Part shown: piece after piece, positions 19,454 through 28,786 of the stretch
How positions within the stretch are numbered: the first letter of the stretch is position 1
How the letters are laid out: every line of letters begins with the position of its first letter
Source of the DNA: Schaalia canis
GTDB lineage: Bacteria; Actinomycetota; Actinomycetes; Actinomycetales; Actinomycetaceae
Length of the DNA stretch: 64,000 nucleotides
Direction of reading: 5' to 3'
Assembly: GCF_003858455.1 (NCBI RefSeq)
Contig: NZ_RQZF01000002.1
Location: 310,001-374,000 of the forward strand
The notes under the pieces: model-generated
Databases searched by the model: none
Seen by the model: the letters and a program-made list of their open reading frames with translations, nothing else
Told to the model about the DNA's origin: nothing
Position numbers and translations under genes: made by a program

Positions 19454-22420
19454 TTAGTGGGTGTGTACTCGTCGTGTGAAGGCGCCTACTACTGCGAGCA
19501 GACCTGCTGCCGTCAGAAGAATCGTCAGATCACTGCCGGTTTTTGCCAGGGATGGGGCGTTCGTGGACGAGGCCTTTGCTGGGCCTTGCCCTGCGCCCGG
19601 CGCCATTTTCTGGGGCGTCTTGTGGGGTGTTTTCTGGGCCGAGTCCGGCGTTGCCTGTCCCTGTGAGGAGTGGCCGCCCTGTTTGGCGTTATTCGATGGC
19701 CCTTGACCGTTGGTCCCCGGCTTATTGGGCGAAGGGCTGTTGGGCTTGGAACCATCCTTCCCAGAACCGTCCTGGCCGGAACCGTTTTGCCCCGGATTAT
19801 CTGGCTTGGGTTTACTCTGTCCGGGGTTATCAGGTTTGGGAGTGTTGTTTCCGGGGTTGTCGGGCTTTGGCGTGTTTTGATCGTCCTGAGGCGGTGCTGG
19901 AGGAGCGGGGATCTCCCGCTGAAGGACGGTCACCTTGGCCAACTGGATGTCGGTGGCGGGAATTGCCGGTTTCGATGCTGCCTGCGCGCCATGCGGGATC
20001 GTGGGGAACACAACCTTAATGTACTTGGTGTCTGCAGGCAGATCGTAAGCGTCAAAGGTGGTGCGGGCGTATCCGGGTTGGGGGTCGATGAAGTTGTCAA
20101 CGACCGTCATCGGTGCAGGTGTCCATGTGGTGCCATCTGGAGAACTCATCAGGCTGAAGTCGATCATTCCGGGGAAGTTGTCTCGGATGGAGTAGCCGCG
20201 GGTAATCCACCCGCCGTAGGAGTTGCTCACCTGGCTGGTCTTGCCGGGAATGGTTTGGTAGTAGGTCGTCAGGTGAACGTCCTTGGCGGTCGGCACTTCG
20301 TACACGAGGTATTGGGGGCCTTCAGCGTTGTCTGCTACGGCAAGTCGGCTGTCTTCGTATCGTGGTTGGCCGCCGTAGAAGAAGTTGTTCTTGTTTTCGT
20401 AGTTGGCGTTGCCGCGGCTGAGGAATCGCAGTCCTTCTGAGCGTTCGGTGGGACGCAGGGTGTAGCTGTTTGTTGGGGCCGTTGGATCGAGGTCGTCGAA
20501 GCGTACCTGAGGTTGGTCGGCGCGCTGATAGACGCGCACCCAGTCCACGAGGTAGCTGCTGTTTTGCTTGGTTTCTTGTTTGCGGTAGTCGACGTCTCCA
20601 ACCCAGCCGTCTCCCACCTGGGTTTCAAGGATGGGGAACATGGGGCGGGTGTGCATGCCGTCAACGTTCTTGCCCTGCTCTGAGGTGAAGACTTTCTTTC
20701 CGTCGATGTACCAGGTGATTGCTTGGGGGTCCCATTCGACTTCGTAGACGTGGAAGTCTTGGCTCCATGCGACGGGGGAGAAGTTTTCTTGGCCGTGGGC
20801 GCTCTTGCTGACGCCAAGGACGCCGTAGTGGTTGGTGGTCCAGGCTCCCCAGGGGTTTTGTCCGAGGTATTCGAGGACGTCAATCTCGTCGTGTCCGGTT
20901 TCGTCTTGGGCGAGCATCCAGATGGCGGGCCAGATGCCCTTGGAGTCATTGACCTTTGCTCGGACGGCCATGCGTCCAAATTGGAAGGAGTATTTGTTCT
21001 TGGATTCCACGCGTCCCGATGACCACGTCACTTTGTGTGGGGGCGTGGCGGCATCGTATTGATCCCAGCCGACGGCGTCGATGAGGGCTTGTGTGCTGGG
21101 GTAGTTTGTTGAGGTGATGGACAGGTAGGAGCCGTCATTGTCTTTGTGGATGCTGACGGCGTCGCGGTTGTAGATGGCGGCGTGGTTCCACATCTTGTCG
21201 ATGATGTTCCACTTGCTTTCGTCGACTGTGTCTCCGTTGAATTCGTCTTGCCATACGAGGGTGTCGTAGGCGCTGGTTGGGGGCGTGTATTCGGGTGCGC
21301 TTTCGTTGAAGTCGAGGCCTTCAGCCCAGATTTCCACTTCTTTGTACTTGGTGGGTTCGCCGTTGCTCTTGTTGATGGTGAAGCGAATCGTGCGGCCGGT
21401 GATCTTTTGACCATCAAGAGTGATTTCGATGGGGTCGTTGCCGACCTGGATATTGCGTTGGCGGTAGATCTCACGGCCGTTTCTTTGAGAACCTGCGGAG
21501 CGTACGTCAACGGCGATGCTGTCGTACTGTCCGGGTTCTAGAGCGAGCACCACTCGTTTGATGGTGTAGGAATTGCGGTATTCAAACTGTAGCCACCGTT
21601 GCCCGAGGCTGTTGTGGACGGCGTAGTTGTCGTCGATTTTTCCATCGCTGATGGCTGAGATATTCGTCGGGGTGAGGCCGTAGACGTAGGGAGTATGTCC
21701 CAGGGCGATGTTGCGGCTTTCCGCGCGGGGAGGCAGTGTTTCTCCGTCCTTGGGGGTTGCCATGACTTCGATTTCTCGGAAGGCAACACCATTGGAGTAC
21801 CCTGACCAGTTTCCGTTGAAGTTCTTGATGAAGTGGCCCTTTTGCCAGATGCGGATGTATCGGGCCGAGATCTTCCCTCCGTAAGGAAGGATGGTTTGGG
21901 GGGCCAGGTGGGTGGCCTGGGTTTCCTCGAAGTCAGCAGTATTCGAGATGACGGTGGGGTTGTCGAATGTGGGGGTGTCCGCTACCTCGACTTTGACGTT
22001 TTTGAAGGTTGATCCTGCGGCTTGGTAGCCGTTGTGGTGGAGGAGGATGCGTCCGATTTCGCGGGATTCTCCAAGGTCGTATTGCAGGTAGACGTCATTC
22101 CAGGTGTCGAATCCGTTGTTATTGGCAGGGTTGCCGCTTTCGGCGCCTGCGAGGATCTTGGTGACGTTTGCGTCTTCACCGCTGTTGTTGGGGGTGAATC
22201 CTGTGTCTCCGTCTGTGGCAAAGTGCGGGTCTTTGATGGTGACGCGCGGGATGGTTGGATCGGCGCTTTCGTGTGTCAGGGTGGCGTTCGAGGTTGGGGT
22301 GCGCCCTAGAAGCACGTTGATGAGCTGTGACTCGTCGGCGTGTGCGGCGGGAGTAAGGAGAGGCATGATCAATGCTGCGGCGGCACATGCTGCCACATAT
22401 TCTCGCCTGAGTGTGAACAT
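19454..22420 (-). CDS. Cell-wall anchored GH16 family glycoside hydrolase
   Basis: ATG 22420, with AAAGGAAAA upstream, starts a 988-residue secreted protein; the frame extends further upstream without a ribosome site. A signal peptide ending in TPAAHA is followed by two discoidin-like beta-sandwich regions (about 30-200 and 200-350). The GH16 domain follows, with the catalytic motif HDEIDVLEYLG (two Glu and an Asp, about residue 510). A further carbohydrate-binding-like sandwich leads to a Pro/Asp/Asn-rich wall-spanning stretch with repeated KPDNPG. It ends with the sortase motif LAKTG, a membrane helix and RR. GH16 enzymes cut beta-glucans or beta-galactans; the specific polymer is unknown. 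It is first in an operon with GH36. Confidence 0.92.
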   Translation of the reverse strand: MFTLRREYVAACAAAALIMPLLTPAAHADESQLINVLLGRTPTSNATLTHESADPTIPRVTIKDPHFATDGDTGFTPNNSGEDANVTKILAGAESGNPANNNGFDTWNDVYLQYDLGESREIGRILLHHNGYQAAGSTFKNVKVEVADTPTFDNPTVISNTADFEETQATHLAPQTILPYGGKISARYIRIWQKGHFIKNFNGNWSGYSNGVAFREIEVMATPKDGETLPPRAESRNIALGHTPYVYGLTPTNISAISDGKIDDNYAVHNSLGQRWLQFEYRNSYTIKRVVLALEPGQYDSIAVDVRSAGSQRNGREIYRQRNIQVGNDPIEITLDGQKITGRTIRFTINKSNGEPTKYKEVEIWAEGLDFNESAPEYTPPTSAYDTLVWQDEFNGDTVDESKWNIIDKMWNHAAIYNRDAVSIHKDNDGSYLSITSTNYPSTQALIDAVGWDQYDAATPPHKVTWSSGRVESKNKYSFQFGRMAVRAKVNDSKGIWPAIWMLAQDETGHDEIDVLEYLGQNPWGAWTTNHYGVLGVSKSAHGQENFSPVAWSQDFHVYEVEWDPQAITWYIDGKKVFTSEQGKNVDGMHTRPMFPILETQVGDGWVGDVDYRKQETKQNSSYLVDWVRVYQRADQPQVRFDDLDPTAPTNSYTLRPTERSEGLRFLSRGNANYENKNNFFYGGQPRYEDSRLAVADNAEGPQYLVYEVPTAKDVHLTTYYQTIPGKTSQVSNSYGGWITRGYSIRDNFPGMIDFSLMSSPDGTTWTPAPMTVVDNFIDPQPGYARTTFDAYDLPADTKYIKVVFPTIPHGAQAASKPAIPATDIQLAKVTVLQREIPAPPAPPQDDQNTPKPDNPGNNTPKPDNPGQSKPKPDNPGQNGSGQDGSGKDGSKPNSPSPNKPGTNGQGPSNNAKQGGHSSQGQATPDSAQKTPHKTPQKMAPGAGQGPAKASSTNAPSLAKTGSDLTILLTAAGLLAVVGAFTRRVHTH

Positions 22421-22790
22421 GGTTTTCCTTTTGTCAGTGGGACAACGTTGTCCAGGTGTCCGCTGTAGCGGCATACCTTGAGCACAATGCTGCGGGGGCA
22501 AAATACCGTTGGGCGATGAGGAGAAACATCGTCTTTCACCACTCTTGAGGTGACTTGGGAAGGATACCATGCCGCCTGTCACCATCCGCAAGTCCCCCTG
22601 CTATTTTCCCGGAAATTCAGCGATTTGCGTGTCTGCAATTGACGTGGAAACGTTCCCATGATTAACCTGTATTCCAATCTCACTTGGAGCCGTTGACGAA
22701 TCGTACGATCCGACAACGACGTCACATGGGACATCCAATGACACACAGGCAGCGCACCCGCGTAGCACAACACCCTTCAAGGAGGAAGGC
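22421..22790. promoter_or_regulatory. Divergent promoter region of the carbohydrate locus
   Basis: About 370 bases lie between the GH16 operon and the ABC operon. The region holds the LacI-type operator candidate at 22645-22658, overlapping a TTGACG -35 hexamer (22639-22644) on the plus strand, and a perfect 10-base palindrome ATCGTACGAT at 22700-22709. Confidence 0.6.
22645..22658. promoter_or_regulatory. LacI-family operator candidate
   Basis: TGGAAACGTTCCCA is a near-perfect palindrome with the central CG typical of LacI/GalR operators. It begins immediately after TTGACG, so a bound repressor would cover the promoter spacer. A LacI regulator is encoded at the end of the same operon. Confidence 0.7.
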
Positions 22791-24158
22791 ATGGCACGTT
22801 CACGAATTCTCTCGACCTCTGGTGCCCTCATGGTCGCAACAGCCCTCATGCTGGGCGCATGCACCAACCCGGCAGCCAACGATTCGGCTACAGACACAGG
22901 GAGTTCCTCCGAACCAGCCGTCAGCGGCGAATACTGGCCAGCCGCAACTGAAAAGCTCGACGGCGTTGAACTGACCCTCTGGGCCGCACAAACCTCGAAC
23001 AAGATCCCCGCCAAGGTTGTCGAAGCTTTCGAGGCCGCCACCGGCGCCAAGGTCAAGGTCGACACCATCCCCGACAACTACGAGTCCAACGTCCAAACCA
23101 AGATCGCCACCGGCGACACCCCCGACATCATGTTCTGGCAGCCCGCCACCTCCACCCTGGCTGGCTTCGTTGCCCAAGACAAGCTCCAAAACCTCAAGGA
23201 CATGCCCTGGATGGACGACTACGCCGACGGCATCGCCAATGCTGGCGGCAGCTACGACGGCGAACGCTACGCCGCACTGATCTCCTCCCCCGACGTTGAA
23301 GGCATCTACTACAACAAGAAGGTCTTCGAGGCTGCTGGCATCACCGAACTCCCCAAGAACTGGGCAGAGTTCATCGCCACCGCTGAAAAGATCAAGGCCG
23401 CCAATGTTCCCGGCCTCGTCTCCCCCCTCTTCGAAATGGCTGGCGACCAGTGGGGCACCCAGTGGGCCGTGAACGTTCAGCTCGCAGAAGCCGCCAAGGA
23501 CGGCCTGTGGGACCGCATCAACACCGGTAAGGACTCCTTCGAAGGCGCCGACGTTCTTGGAGCCATCAAGGAATACAAGTCCATGTTCGACAAGGGCCTG
23601 TACAACGCAGACGCAGGCTCGGCCACCTTCGATGACCAGACCAGCGCCCTGTGGGAAGGCAAGACTGCCATGATCATCCAGGCCAACGGCGCATTCGGCC
23701 CCATCGCCGCCCTGGCCAAGAATGACAAGAAGGCCCTGGACGACACCATCGGCTTCTTCCCCATCTCCAAGGACGGCAACATCGGCACCTCCATTCCTCA
23801 GCAGACCGGCGGCATCGTCCTGTTCAACACCGGTGACGCCACCCGCGAGGCCGCAGCCCGCCAGTTCCTTCACTTCTGGATGACCGACGGCTACGCCGAG
23901 TTCGTCAAGGACCAGAACATCGTCTCGGTCCTCAAGTCCGTCCCCTCCCCCGACTCCGTACCCCAGGCTCTGCTCGACTCGGCAGCATCCCTGGCCAACG
24001 CCGAAGGCTCCATGCAGTCCCAAGCCATCGCCAACCCTGACCTCTACCTCAACCTCGCCAACATGGTCAACGGCACCATGACCCCCGAGGAAGCAGCAAA
24101 GGCCACCCAGGATCAATTCGCTGAACTGGCCAAGGCTCAGGGCGCCGAAGGCTTCTGA
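22791..24158 (+). CDS. Sugar ABC transporter substrate-binding lipoprotein
   Basis: This 455-residue protein starts at ATG 22791 behind AAGGAGGAAGG. A lipoprotein signal with lipobox LGAC places it on the outer face of the membrane. The family-1 sugar-binder pattern is clear: ELTLWAAQTSN, FEAATGAKVKVDTIP, KIATGDTPDIMFWQ, GIYYNKKVFEAAGI and EGKTAMIIQANGAFGP. It heads an operon with two permeases, and the divergent GH36 enzyme suggests alpha-galactoside substrates such as raffinose or melibiose (inference). No ATPase gene is nearby. Confidence 0.92.
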   Translation: MARSRILSTSGALMVATALMLGACTNPAANDSATDTGSSSEPAVSGEYWPAATEKLDGVELTLWAAQTSNKIPAKVVEAFEAATGAKVKVDTIPDNYESNVQTKIATGDTPDIMFWQPATSTLAGFVAQDKLQNLKDMPWMDDYADGIANAGGSYDGERYAALISSPDVEGIYYNKKVFEAAGITELPKNWAEFIATAEKIKAANVPGLVSPLFEMAGDQWGTQWAVNVQLAEAAKDGLWDRINTGKDSFEGADVLGAIKEYKSMFDKGLYNADAGSATFDDQTSALWEGKTAMIIQANGAFGPIAALAKNDKKALDDTIGFFPISKDGNIGTSIPQQTGGIVLFNTGDATREAAARQFLHFWMTDGYAEFVKDQNIVSVLKSVPSPDSVPQALLDSAASLANAEGSMQSQAIANPDLYLNLANMVNGTMTPEEAAKATQDQFAELAKAQGAEGF

Positions 24159-24170
24159 TCTCACCCCTCG

Positions 24171-24213
24171 TTCGGGCGGGTGGTGAACCACCCACATTCA
24201 CCACCCGCCCGAA
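24171..24213 (+). other. Intercistronic stem-loop between binding protein and permease
   Basis: A perfect 17-bp stem (24171-24187 with 24197-24213) has no T-run after it. Such hairpins after binding-protein genes can protect the upstream mRNA and lower permease expression. Confidence 0.65.
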
Positions 24214-24315
24214 CCACACCAACACACCCGGGCTCGCGCCCAACACCCCTCCCCGCAAAGCTGCGGAAACACCTCGGCCTCGTCAAAGCTGCGCACAACC
24301 CACAAAGGAGCGAGT

Positions 24316-25221
24316 ATGAGCGTCACACCAACGAACGCCGGCCGCCTAAGGATGGAGTCGCAAAACTACCCGCTGCACTACCTCCTCCCGGCCGCCGCCA
24401 TGCTGCTGGTCTTTTTCTTCGTCCCCACGGTGATGAACTTTATTTACGCCTTCACCGACTGGTCCGCATTCAAAAAAACCATCTCATTCAACGGCCTGGA
24501 TAACATCTACTCGCTCTTCTCCTCCGGCGCCCTCCTGACCGACATTCGCATCACCATCACCTACGCGATCCTTGTCGCCGTCTTCCAAAACATCTTCGGC
24601 CTGGCCCTGGCCGTCCTCTTCGAAGAAGACACCACCCTCAACCGCCTGGGGCGCACCCTCTTCTTCATCCCGGTCATCATGTCCGCCCTGGCCGCAGGCT
24701 ACATCTGGCAAGCCGTCCTCAAGACCGACGGCGTATTCAACCAGATCCTTAGCTACATCGCCGGCTACGACGTTGCCGTCCAATGGCTCGGCTCGACCAC
24801 ATGGACCCTCGTCATCATCGCCATGATCCACGCCTGGAAGTGGATGGGTTTCTCCATGCTCACCTACCTGGCGGGCCTGAAAACCATTGATCACGAGATT
24901 CTTGAGGCCGCCGCCATGGACGGGGCATCCCGCACCGCCACCTTCTGGCGCATTAAGTTCCCCCTTCTTGCCCCGGCACTCACCTTCAATATCGCCACCG
25001 CGTTGCTGGGCTCTATGAACTCCTTCGACATCGTCCAGTCGCTCACCAATGGTGGCCCCGGTGGCTCCACGGAAATCCTCAACCTCTTCATCTGGCGCAC
25101 CTTCGGTAAGGGCCTCTACGCCCAATCCACCACCATGAGCCTGGTGCTGTTCCTACTGGTCATGATCATGGCAATCCCCCTGATTACCGTGCTTCGTCGC
25201 AGGGAGAAGAAGATCCTATGA
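24316..25221 (+). CDS. Sugar ABC transporter permease (MalF type)
   Basis: ATG 24316 follows AAAGGAGCG. The 301-residue protein has six membrane helices and the EAA loop LEAAAMDGASRTATFWRIKFP that contacts the ATPase. It shows the usual MalF-like features, including YIWQAVLKTDGVFNQILSY. Its last bases overlap the next permease start (ATGA), indicating translational coupling. It forms the membrane channel with the downstream MalG-like protein. Confidence 0.94.
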   Translation: MSVTPTNAGRLRMESQNYPLHYLLPAAAMLLVFFFVPTVMNFIYAFTDWSAFKKTISFNGLDNIYSLFSSGALLTDIRITITYAILVAVFQNIFGLALAVLFEEDTTLNRLGRTLFFIPVIMSALAAGYIWQAVLKTDGVFNQILSYIAGYDVAVQWLGSTTWTLVIIAMIHAWKWMGFSMLTYLAGLKTIDHEILEAAAMDGASRTATFWRIKFPLLAPALTFNIATALLGSMNSFDIVQSLTNGGPGGSTEILNLFIWRTFGKGLYAQSTTMSLVLFLLVMIMAIPLITVLRRREKKIL

Positions 25222-26153
25222 TGTCCACACCAACAACCCTGGTATCCCGCGTTCGCTCAGCGCTGCCCTCTCGCTCCGCAGCAGGACGAGGCCGACGCCC
25301 CGCCCCCACTGTCAGCATCGTCGGCAGCCAACGCTCCCTGACCTCACGGATTCTTCACGCTATCCTCGTCGTTTTCGTCATTGTCACCCTGCTGGGTATC
25401 CCCCTGTGGATGGCGGTCATTACCGCCGGCAAGAGCCAGGCCGAGGCCGTCATCCCCGACCTCTCCCTCCCCTCTGAGTGGCACTTCCTGGAAAACTTCT
25501 CCACCGTCATCATTGAAGGCAAAATGTGGAAGGCCCTGATCGGAAGCCTCCTAGTGACCGTGCCTTCGGTCTTTATCGCCCTGCTTTTTGGGGCGATGGC
25601 CTCGTGGATTCTCGCCAGGCGCTCCTCACGTAAAGTCGCCGTCCTCTACTCGGTGATGATCTCCGGCCTGATCCTGCCACCCTCAGTGGTGACCATCATG
25701 ATGCTGCTGCGCATGATGGGCCTGGCGGGCACCGCAATCGGTATGATCTGCGTGTACGTGGGCATCTACCTGTCCATCGTCATCTTCTTCATCACCGGCT
25801 TCGTACGCACCATCCCCGTCTCCCTCGAAGAATCAGCACGCATTGACGGAGCCCGGCCGCTGACCGTGTTCTTCACGATCATCTTCCCGCTGCTGCGCCC
25901 CACTCTGGCCTCGGCCACCATCCTCATTGTGCTCTACATCTGGAATGACGTGTTCTACGCGCTGTTCATCCTCTCGGGCAAGATGAGCACCCTGCCGCTG
26001 AACCTGTACAACGTCGCCAGCGCCGGCCTGTACCTGAACAACTGGCACCTGATCTTCGCCTACATCATCCTCATGACAATCCCGCTGCTGGTGATCTTCA
26101 TCCTCGGTCAGCGCCGCATCATTTCAGGTATTACCGGCGGCGCAGTGAAGTAA
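25218..26153 (+). CDS. Sugar ABC transporter permease (MalG type)
   Basis: The 311-residue protein overlaps the preceding permease by four bases. A basic, Arg-rich N-terminus of about 50 residues precedes six membrane helices. The EAA loop LEESARIDGARPLTVFFTII and the helix WNDVFYALFILSG are typical of MalG-like subunits. With the MalF-like protein and the lipoprotein it makes an importer that must borrow an ATPase encoded elsewhere, as MsiK-type shared ATPases do in other Gram-positives. Confidence 0.94.
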   Translation: MMSTPTTLVSRVRSALPSRSAAGRGRRPAPTVSIVGSQRSLTSRILHAILVVFVIVTLLGIPLWMAVITAGKSQAEAVIPDLSLPSEWHFLENFSTVIIEGKMWKALIGSLLVTVPSVFIALLFGAMASWILARRSSRKVAVLYSVMISGLILPPSVVTIMMLLRMMGLAGTAIGMICVYVGIYLSIVIFFITGFVRTIPVSLEESARIDGARPLTVFFTIIFPLLRPTLASATILIVLYIWNDVFYALFILSGKMSTLPLNLYNVASAGLYLNNWHLIFAYIILMTIPLLVIFILGQRRIISGITGGAVK

Positions 26154-26254
26154 GGCACCTCTGATACGCTCACACTGAGCCGAATTGGACGCCCACACAA
26201 AGGCCCAAACTCTGCCGACCCACCCCATCACACTCTTGTCGCAAGGAGGCACCG

Positions 26255-27301
26255 ATGACACCGTCCCGAGGGAAACGCGCCCCGGTGATCTCTGACGTGG
26301 CCGCCTGCGCAGGAGTGTCCGTATCGACAGTGTCGCGCTACCTGAACGGCTCAAACCACCTCAGCCCTGAAAGCGCTGACAAGATTGCGCGCGCTATCGA
26401 GCTACTGGGCTACCGCCCTAACCTCGTTGCGCGCGGCCTCAAACGCTCCTCTATGCGGATGATCGCAGTCCTGTCAACGAACACCACCCTGCTGGGCTCT
26501 GCAGTGACCATCCAAGGCATCGAAGACGAGGCTCGCGCGCAGGACTACTCGGTGATGATCTCCAAACTCGATCAGTCCTCACCCACCGAAGTCCAAAAGG
26601 TTGTCGACACCGTAGTGGCACTGAATCCCAGCGGCGTCATCGTCCTCAAATACGATGCGACTGCCGAAAAAGCCCTTCAGATGCTGCCCGCCGAAGTGCC
26701 CACTGTGGTGATCGGCGGCGCGCCAGAAGACGAGCGCGATCAGGTGTCCCTGTGCGAACGTGAGGGCGGCCAAGCCATGACGGAATACCTCCTGTCCTTG
26801 GGGCACGACACCGTCCATCACATCGGGGTGCCTGTACGCTCCCAGGGGACGAGCCGCACAGACGGATGGGAGGCTGCCCTTCACACCCGCGGCCTGCATC
26901 GCCCAGAGCCTCTCAGTTGCGGGTGGGAGCCCTCCGGCGCGCGCCTGCTCGGCAGAGAATTAGCTTCACGCAGTGACATCACGGCCGTCTTTGTTGGCAA
27001 TGATGAGCTGGCGATGGGGTTGATCCGGGGCCTACGCGAGGCCGGTCGCCCCGTGCCTGAGACTATGAGCGTGGTCGGCTTCGACGATCACCCCCTGTCA
27101 GATATTTGGGAACCGGCCCTGACCACTTATCGGCAGGACTTCATGACAGCAGGACGAAGCGCTGTGGAACTGGTTGTCAGCCGAATTAAGGCCCATCAAG
27201 AGGCAGAGGATCTTGCTCCTCGCCTGCGCGAGGTTCCCGGCGAAATCGTTGTTCGACAATCCGCTCGCAGCCGCCTTCATGATGCTGGGGATCCCCACTG
27301 A
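26255..27301 (+). CDS. LacI family transcriptional regulator
   Basis: ATG 26255 follows AAGGAGGCACCG. The 348-residue protein has the N-terminal helix-turn-helix ISDVAACAGVSVSTVSRYLN and hinge region SADKIARAIELLGYRPN. The periplasmic-binding-like effector domain ends with TAVFVGNDELAMGLIRGLRE and MSVVGFDDHPLSDIWEPALTT. It closes the sugar uptake operon and most likely represses both divergent arms through the operator at 22645-22658. Confidence 0.95.
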   Translation: MTPSRGKRAPVISDVAACAGVSVSTVSRYLNGSNHLSPESADKIARAIELLGYRPNLVARGLKRSSMRMIAVLSTNTTLLGSAVTIQGIEDEARAQDYSVMISKLDQSSPTEVQKVVDTVVALNPSGVIVLKYDATAEKALQMLPAEVPTVVIGGAPEDERDQVSLCEREGGQAMTEYLLSLGHDTVHHIGVPVRSQGTSRTDGWEAALHTRGLHRPEPLSCGWEPSGARLLGRELASRSDITAVFVGNDELAMGLIRGLREAGRPVPETMSVVGFDDHPLSDIWEPALTTYRQDFMTAGRSAVELVVSRIKAHQEAEDLAPRLREVPGEIVVRQSARSRLHDAGDPH

Positions 27302-27424
27302 GGGGGCACCTGCAGGCGTCGACACTGCTCCATGATCCCGATGGGCGGAAACTTCCTCATGCGAAGGCATTAGTCATCAGTAGACTATTGCCTGTATTGG
27401 TCGCACAAGAAATAAGGATTCCCT

Positions 27425-27781
27425 ATGACTACTCCCTACACCCCTGGCCCCCAGGGCTACTCACAGCAGCCGGGCTTCGGTATCTCTCCAGCAGAGGTCG
27501 AAAGCATGCGCTCCAACTCGACCATTGTCTTGATCCTCGGCATCCTTGGCCTTATTCTGATCGGCCCCTTCGGTTCGATCCCGGCATGGGTGTGGGGTAA
27601 CTCCATCGTGAAGAAGGCCGAAGCTGCCGGCGTGCCTGCCGACGTGGTTTCCAGCGCACGCATCGGTAAGATCCTGGGCATTATTGGCACCGTTTTGATG
27701 ATCATTGCGATCGTCGTTGTCTTCCTTTTCTTTGGCGCCATCATGGCCGCTGTCTTGAGCGGTCAGATTCCCACCAACTGA
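27425..27781 (+). CDS. Small two-helix membrane protein (DUF4190-like)
   Basis: ATG 27425 follows AAGGATTCCCT. The 118-residue protein has a Pro/Gly/Gln N-terminus, then two membrane helices around a loop containing NSIVKKAEAAGVPADVV. This matches the DUF4190-like family of actinobacterial membrane proteins; function is unknown. A perfect palindromic terminator follows. Confidence 0.75.
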   Translation: MTTPYTPGPQGYSQQPGFGISPAEVESMRSNSTIVLILGILGLILIGPFGSIPAWVWGNSIVKKAEAAGVPADVVSSARIGKILGIIGTVLMIIAIVVVFLFFGAIMAAVLSGQIPTN

Positions 27782-27832
27782 AGTGGAATGAATCAGGCGG
27801 AAGGGGTGACCTCCTTTTGCTCATGAATCTCT

Positions 27833-27860
27833 CAGGGGGCGAACCTAGGTTCGCCCCCTG
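27833..27860 (+). terminator. Terminator after the DUF4190-like gene
   Basis: A perfect 28-base palindrome with 14-base arms (CAGGGGGCGAACCT) is followed by ATTCTT. Confidence 0.75.
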
Positions 27861-27939
27861 ATTCTTCCCTGAGTGGGGGTACATACGCCTGCCTGCCGCT
27901 TATCCTTATGTCATCACCTCTTCACCGAAGGACGTAATA

Positions 27940-28407
27940 ATGTCAACTCCCAACCCGCAGTTTGAAAACGACGCCAATGGAGGCCAGCCCTCCTTCGAGC
28001 AGCATTCTCAGCCCTACGCGGGCGGCCAACCCTATGCAGGTGACTCCCAGTACGATGCACAGCAACAGCAGCAACAGGGCTACGGCTATCAGCAGGGATA
28101 CGCCGGAGGCTACACGCAGCAGGGTTACGGTTACGCCGGTCAGCAGCCCTACGCGGCGGGAGCTATTCCAAAGTCAAAGGTTGCCGCTGGTCTGCTGGGT
28201 ATCTTCTTAGGAACCTTTGGCGTACACAACTTCTATCTGGGCTATACCACCAAGGCTGTCATCCAGCTTCTGTTGACGGTTCTTTCTCTGGGTACCCTGT
28301 CGTGGGTGTCGTGGATCTGGGGCATTATTGAGGGCATTCTCATCCTGACCTCTCAGCCTGGTAGCGAGTGGCACCGCGATGCGCGTGGTGTGGAGCTCAC
28401 GGACTAA
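27940..28407 (+). CDS. TM2 domain protein with Gln/Tyr/Gly-rich N-terminus
   Basis: ATG 27940, with GAAGGA upstream, gives 155 residues. The first 75 are low complexity and rich in Gln, Gly and Tyr. The C-terminal half is a TM2 domain: KSKVAAGLLGIFLGTFGVHNFYLGY, then a second helix with the WIWGIIEGILIL stretch. TM2 proteins are membrane proteins of poorly known role. The gene stands alone and a tandem repeat plus terminator follow it. Confidence 0.88.
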   Translation: MSTPNPQFENDANGGQPSFEQHSQPYAGGQPYAGDSQYDAQQQQQQGYGYQQGYAGGYTQQGYGYAGQQPYAAGAIPKSKVAAGLLGIFLGTFGVHNFYLGYTTKAVIQLLLTVLSLGTLSWVSWIWGIIEGILILTSQPGSEWHRDARGVELTD

Positions 28408-28443
28408 TCTCTGCTCCCAACACTGACTAGCTTTCCCAGCAGC

Positions 28444-28519
28444 GATCACCTTATGAAGCACTGATCGCCTTTCTAGAGACTGATCACTTTTCTAGGCACC
28501 GATCACTTTTCTAGGCACT
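28444..28519. repeat. Four 19-bp tandem repeats
   Basis: Units begin GATC at 28444, 28463, 28482 and 28501. The last two differ at one base (GATCACTTTTCTAGGCAC then C or T). The first is the most diverged. Confidence 0.9.
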
Positions 28520-28551
28520 GGGCGGTGCGACGCTGACGCGTCGCACCGCCC
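28520..28551 (+). terminator. Terminator after the TM2 gene
   Basis: A 14-bp perfect stem (GGGCGGTGCGACGC with its complement) with loop TGAC directly abuts the tandem repeat and is followed by ACCTGTTTT. Confidence 0.8.
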
Positions 28552-28786
28552 ACCTGTTTTCCATGCGCTTCCCCCTCGCAGCCTCGGCGCCCTCATCCCC
28601 GCCAGCCCTTTGAGCGCCCTCGCTTGGCCTCACCGCCTTCATTTCTCCGCTCACCTCACTGGTCTCGCCGCCTTTGCTTCTCGCGTTCCCCTGGCTCTAC
28701 CGGCGCCAGTGCCCCTAAGCTCCCAGGTGTGCGCCCACACCACCCCCCAAATCCACCTTTCAGCTCCACCAGCCCCAGCACTCCCC

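Noticed and set aside
22800-24197. A long open frame (465 codons) antisense to the sugar-binding protein gene
   Set aside because: It mirrors the codon bias of the real gene, has Gly/Val/Asp-rich composition and no ribosome site.
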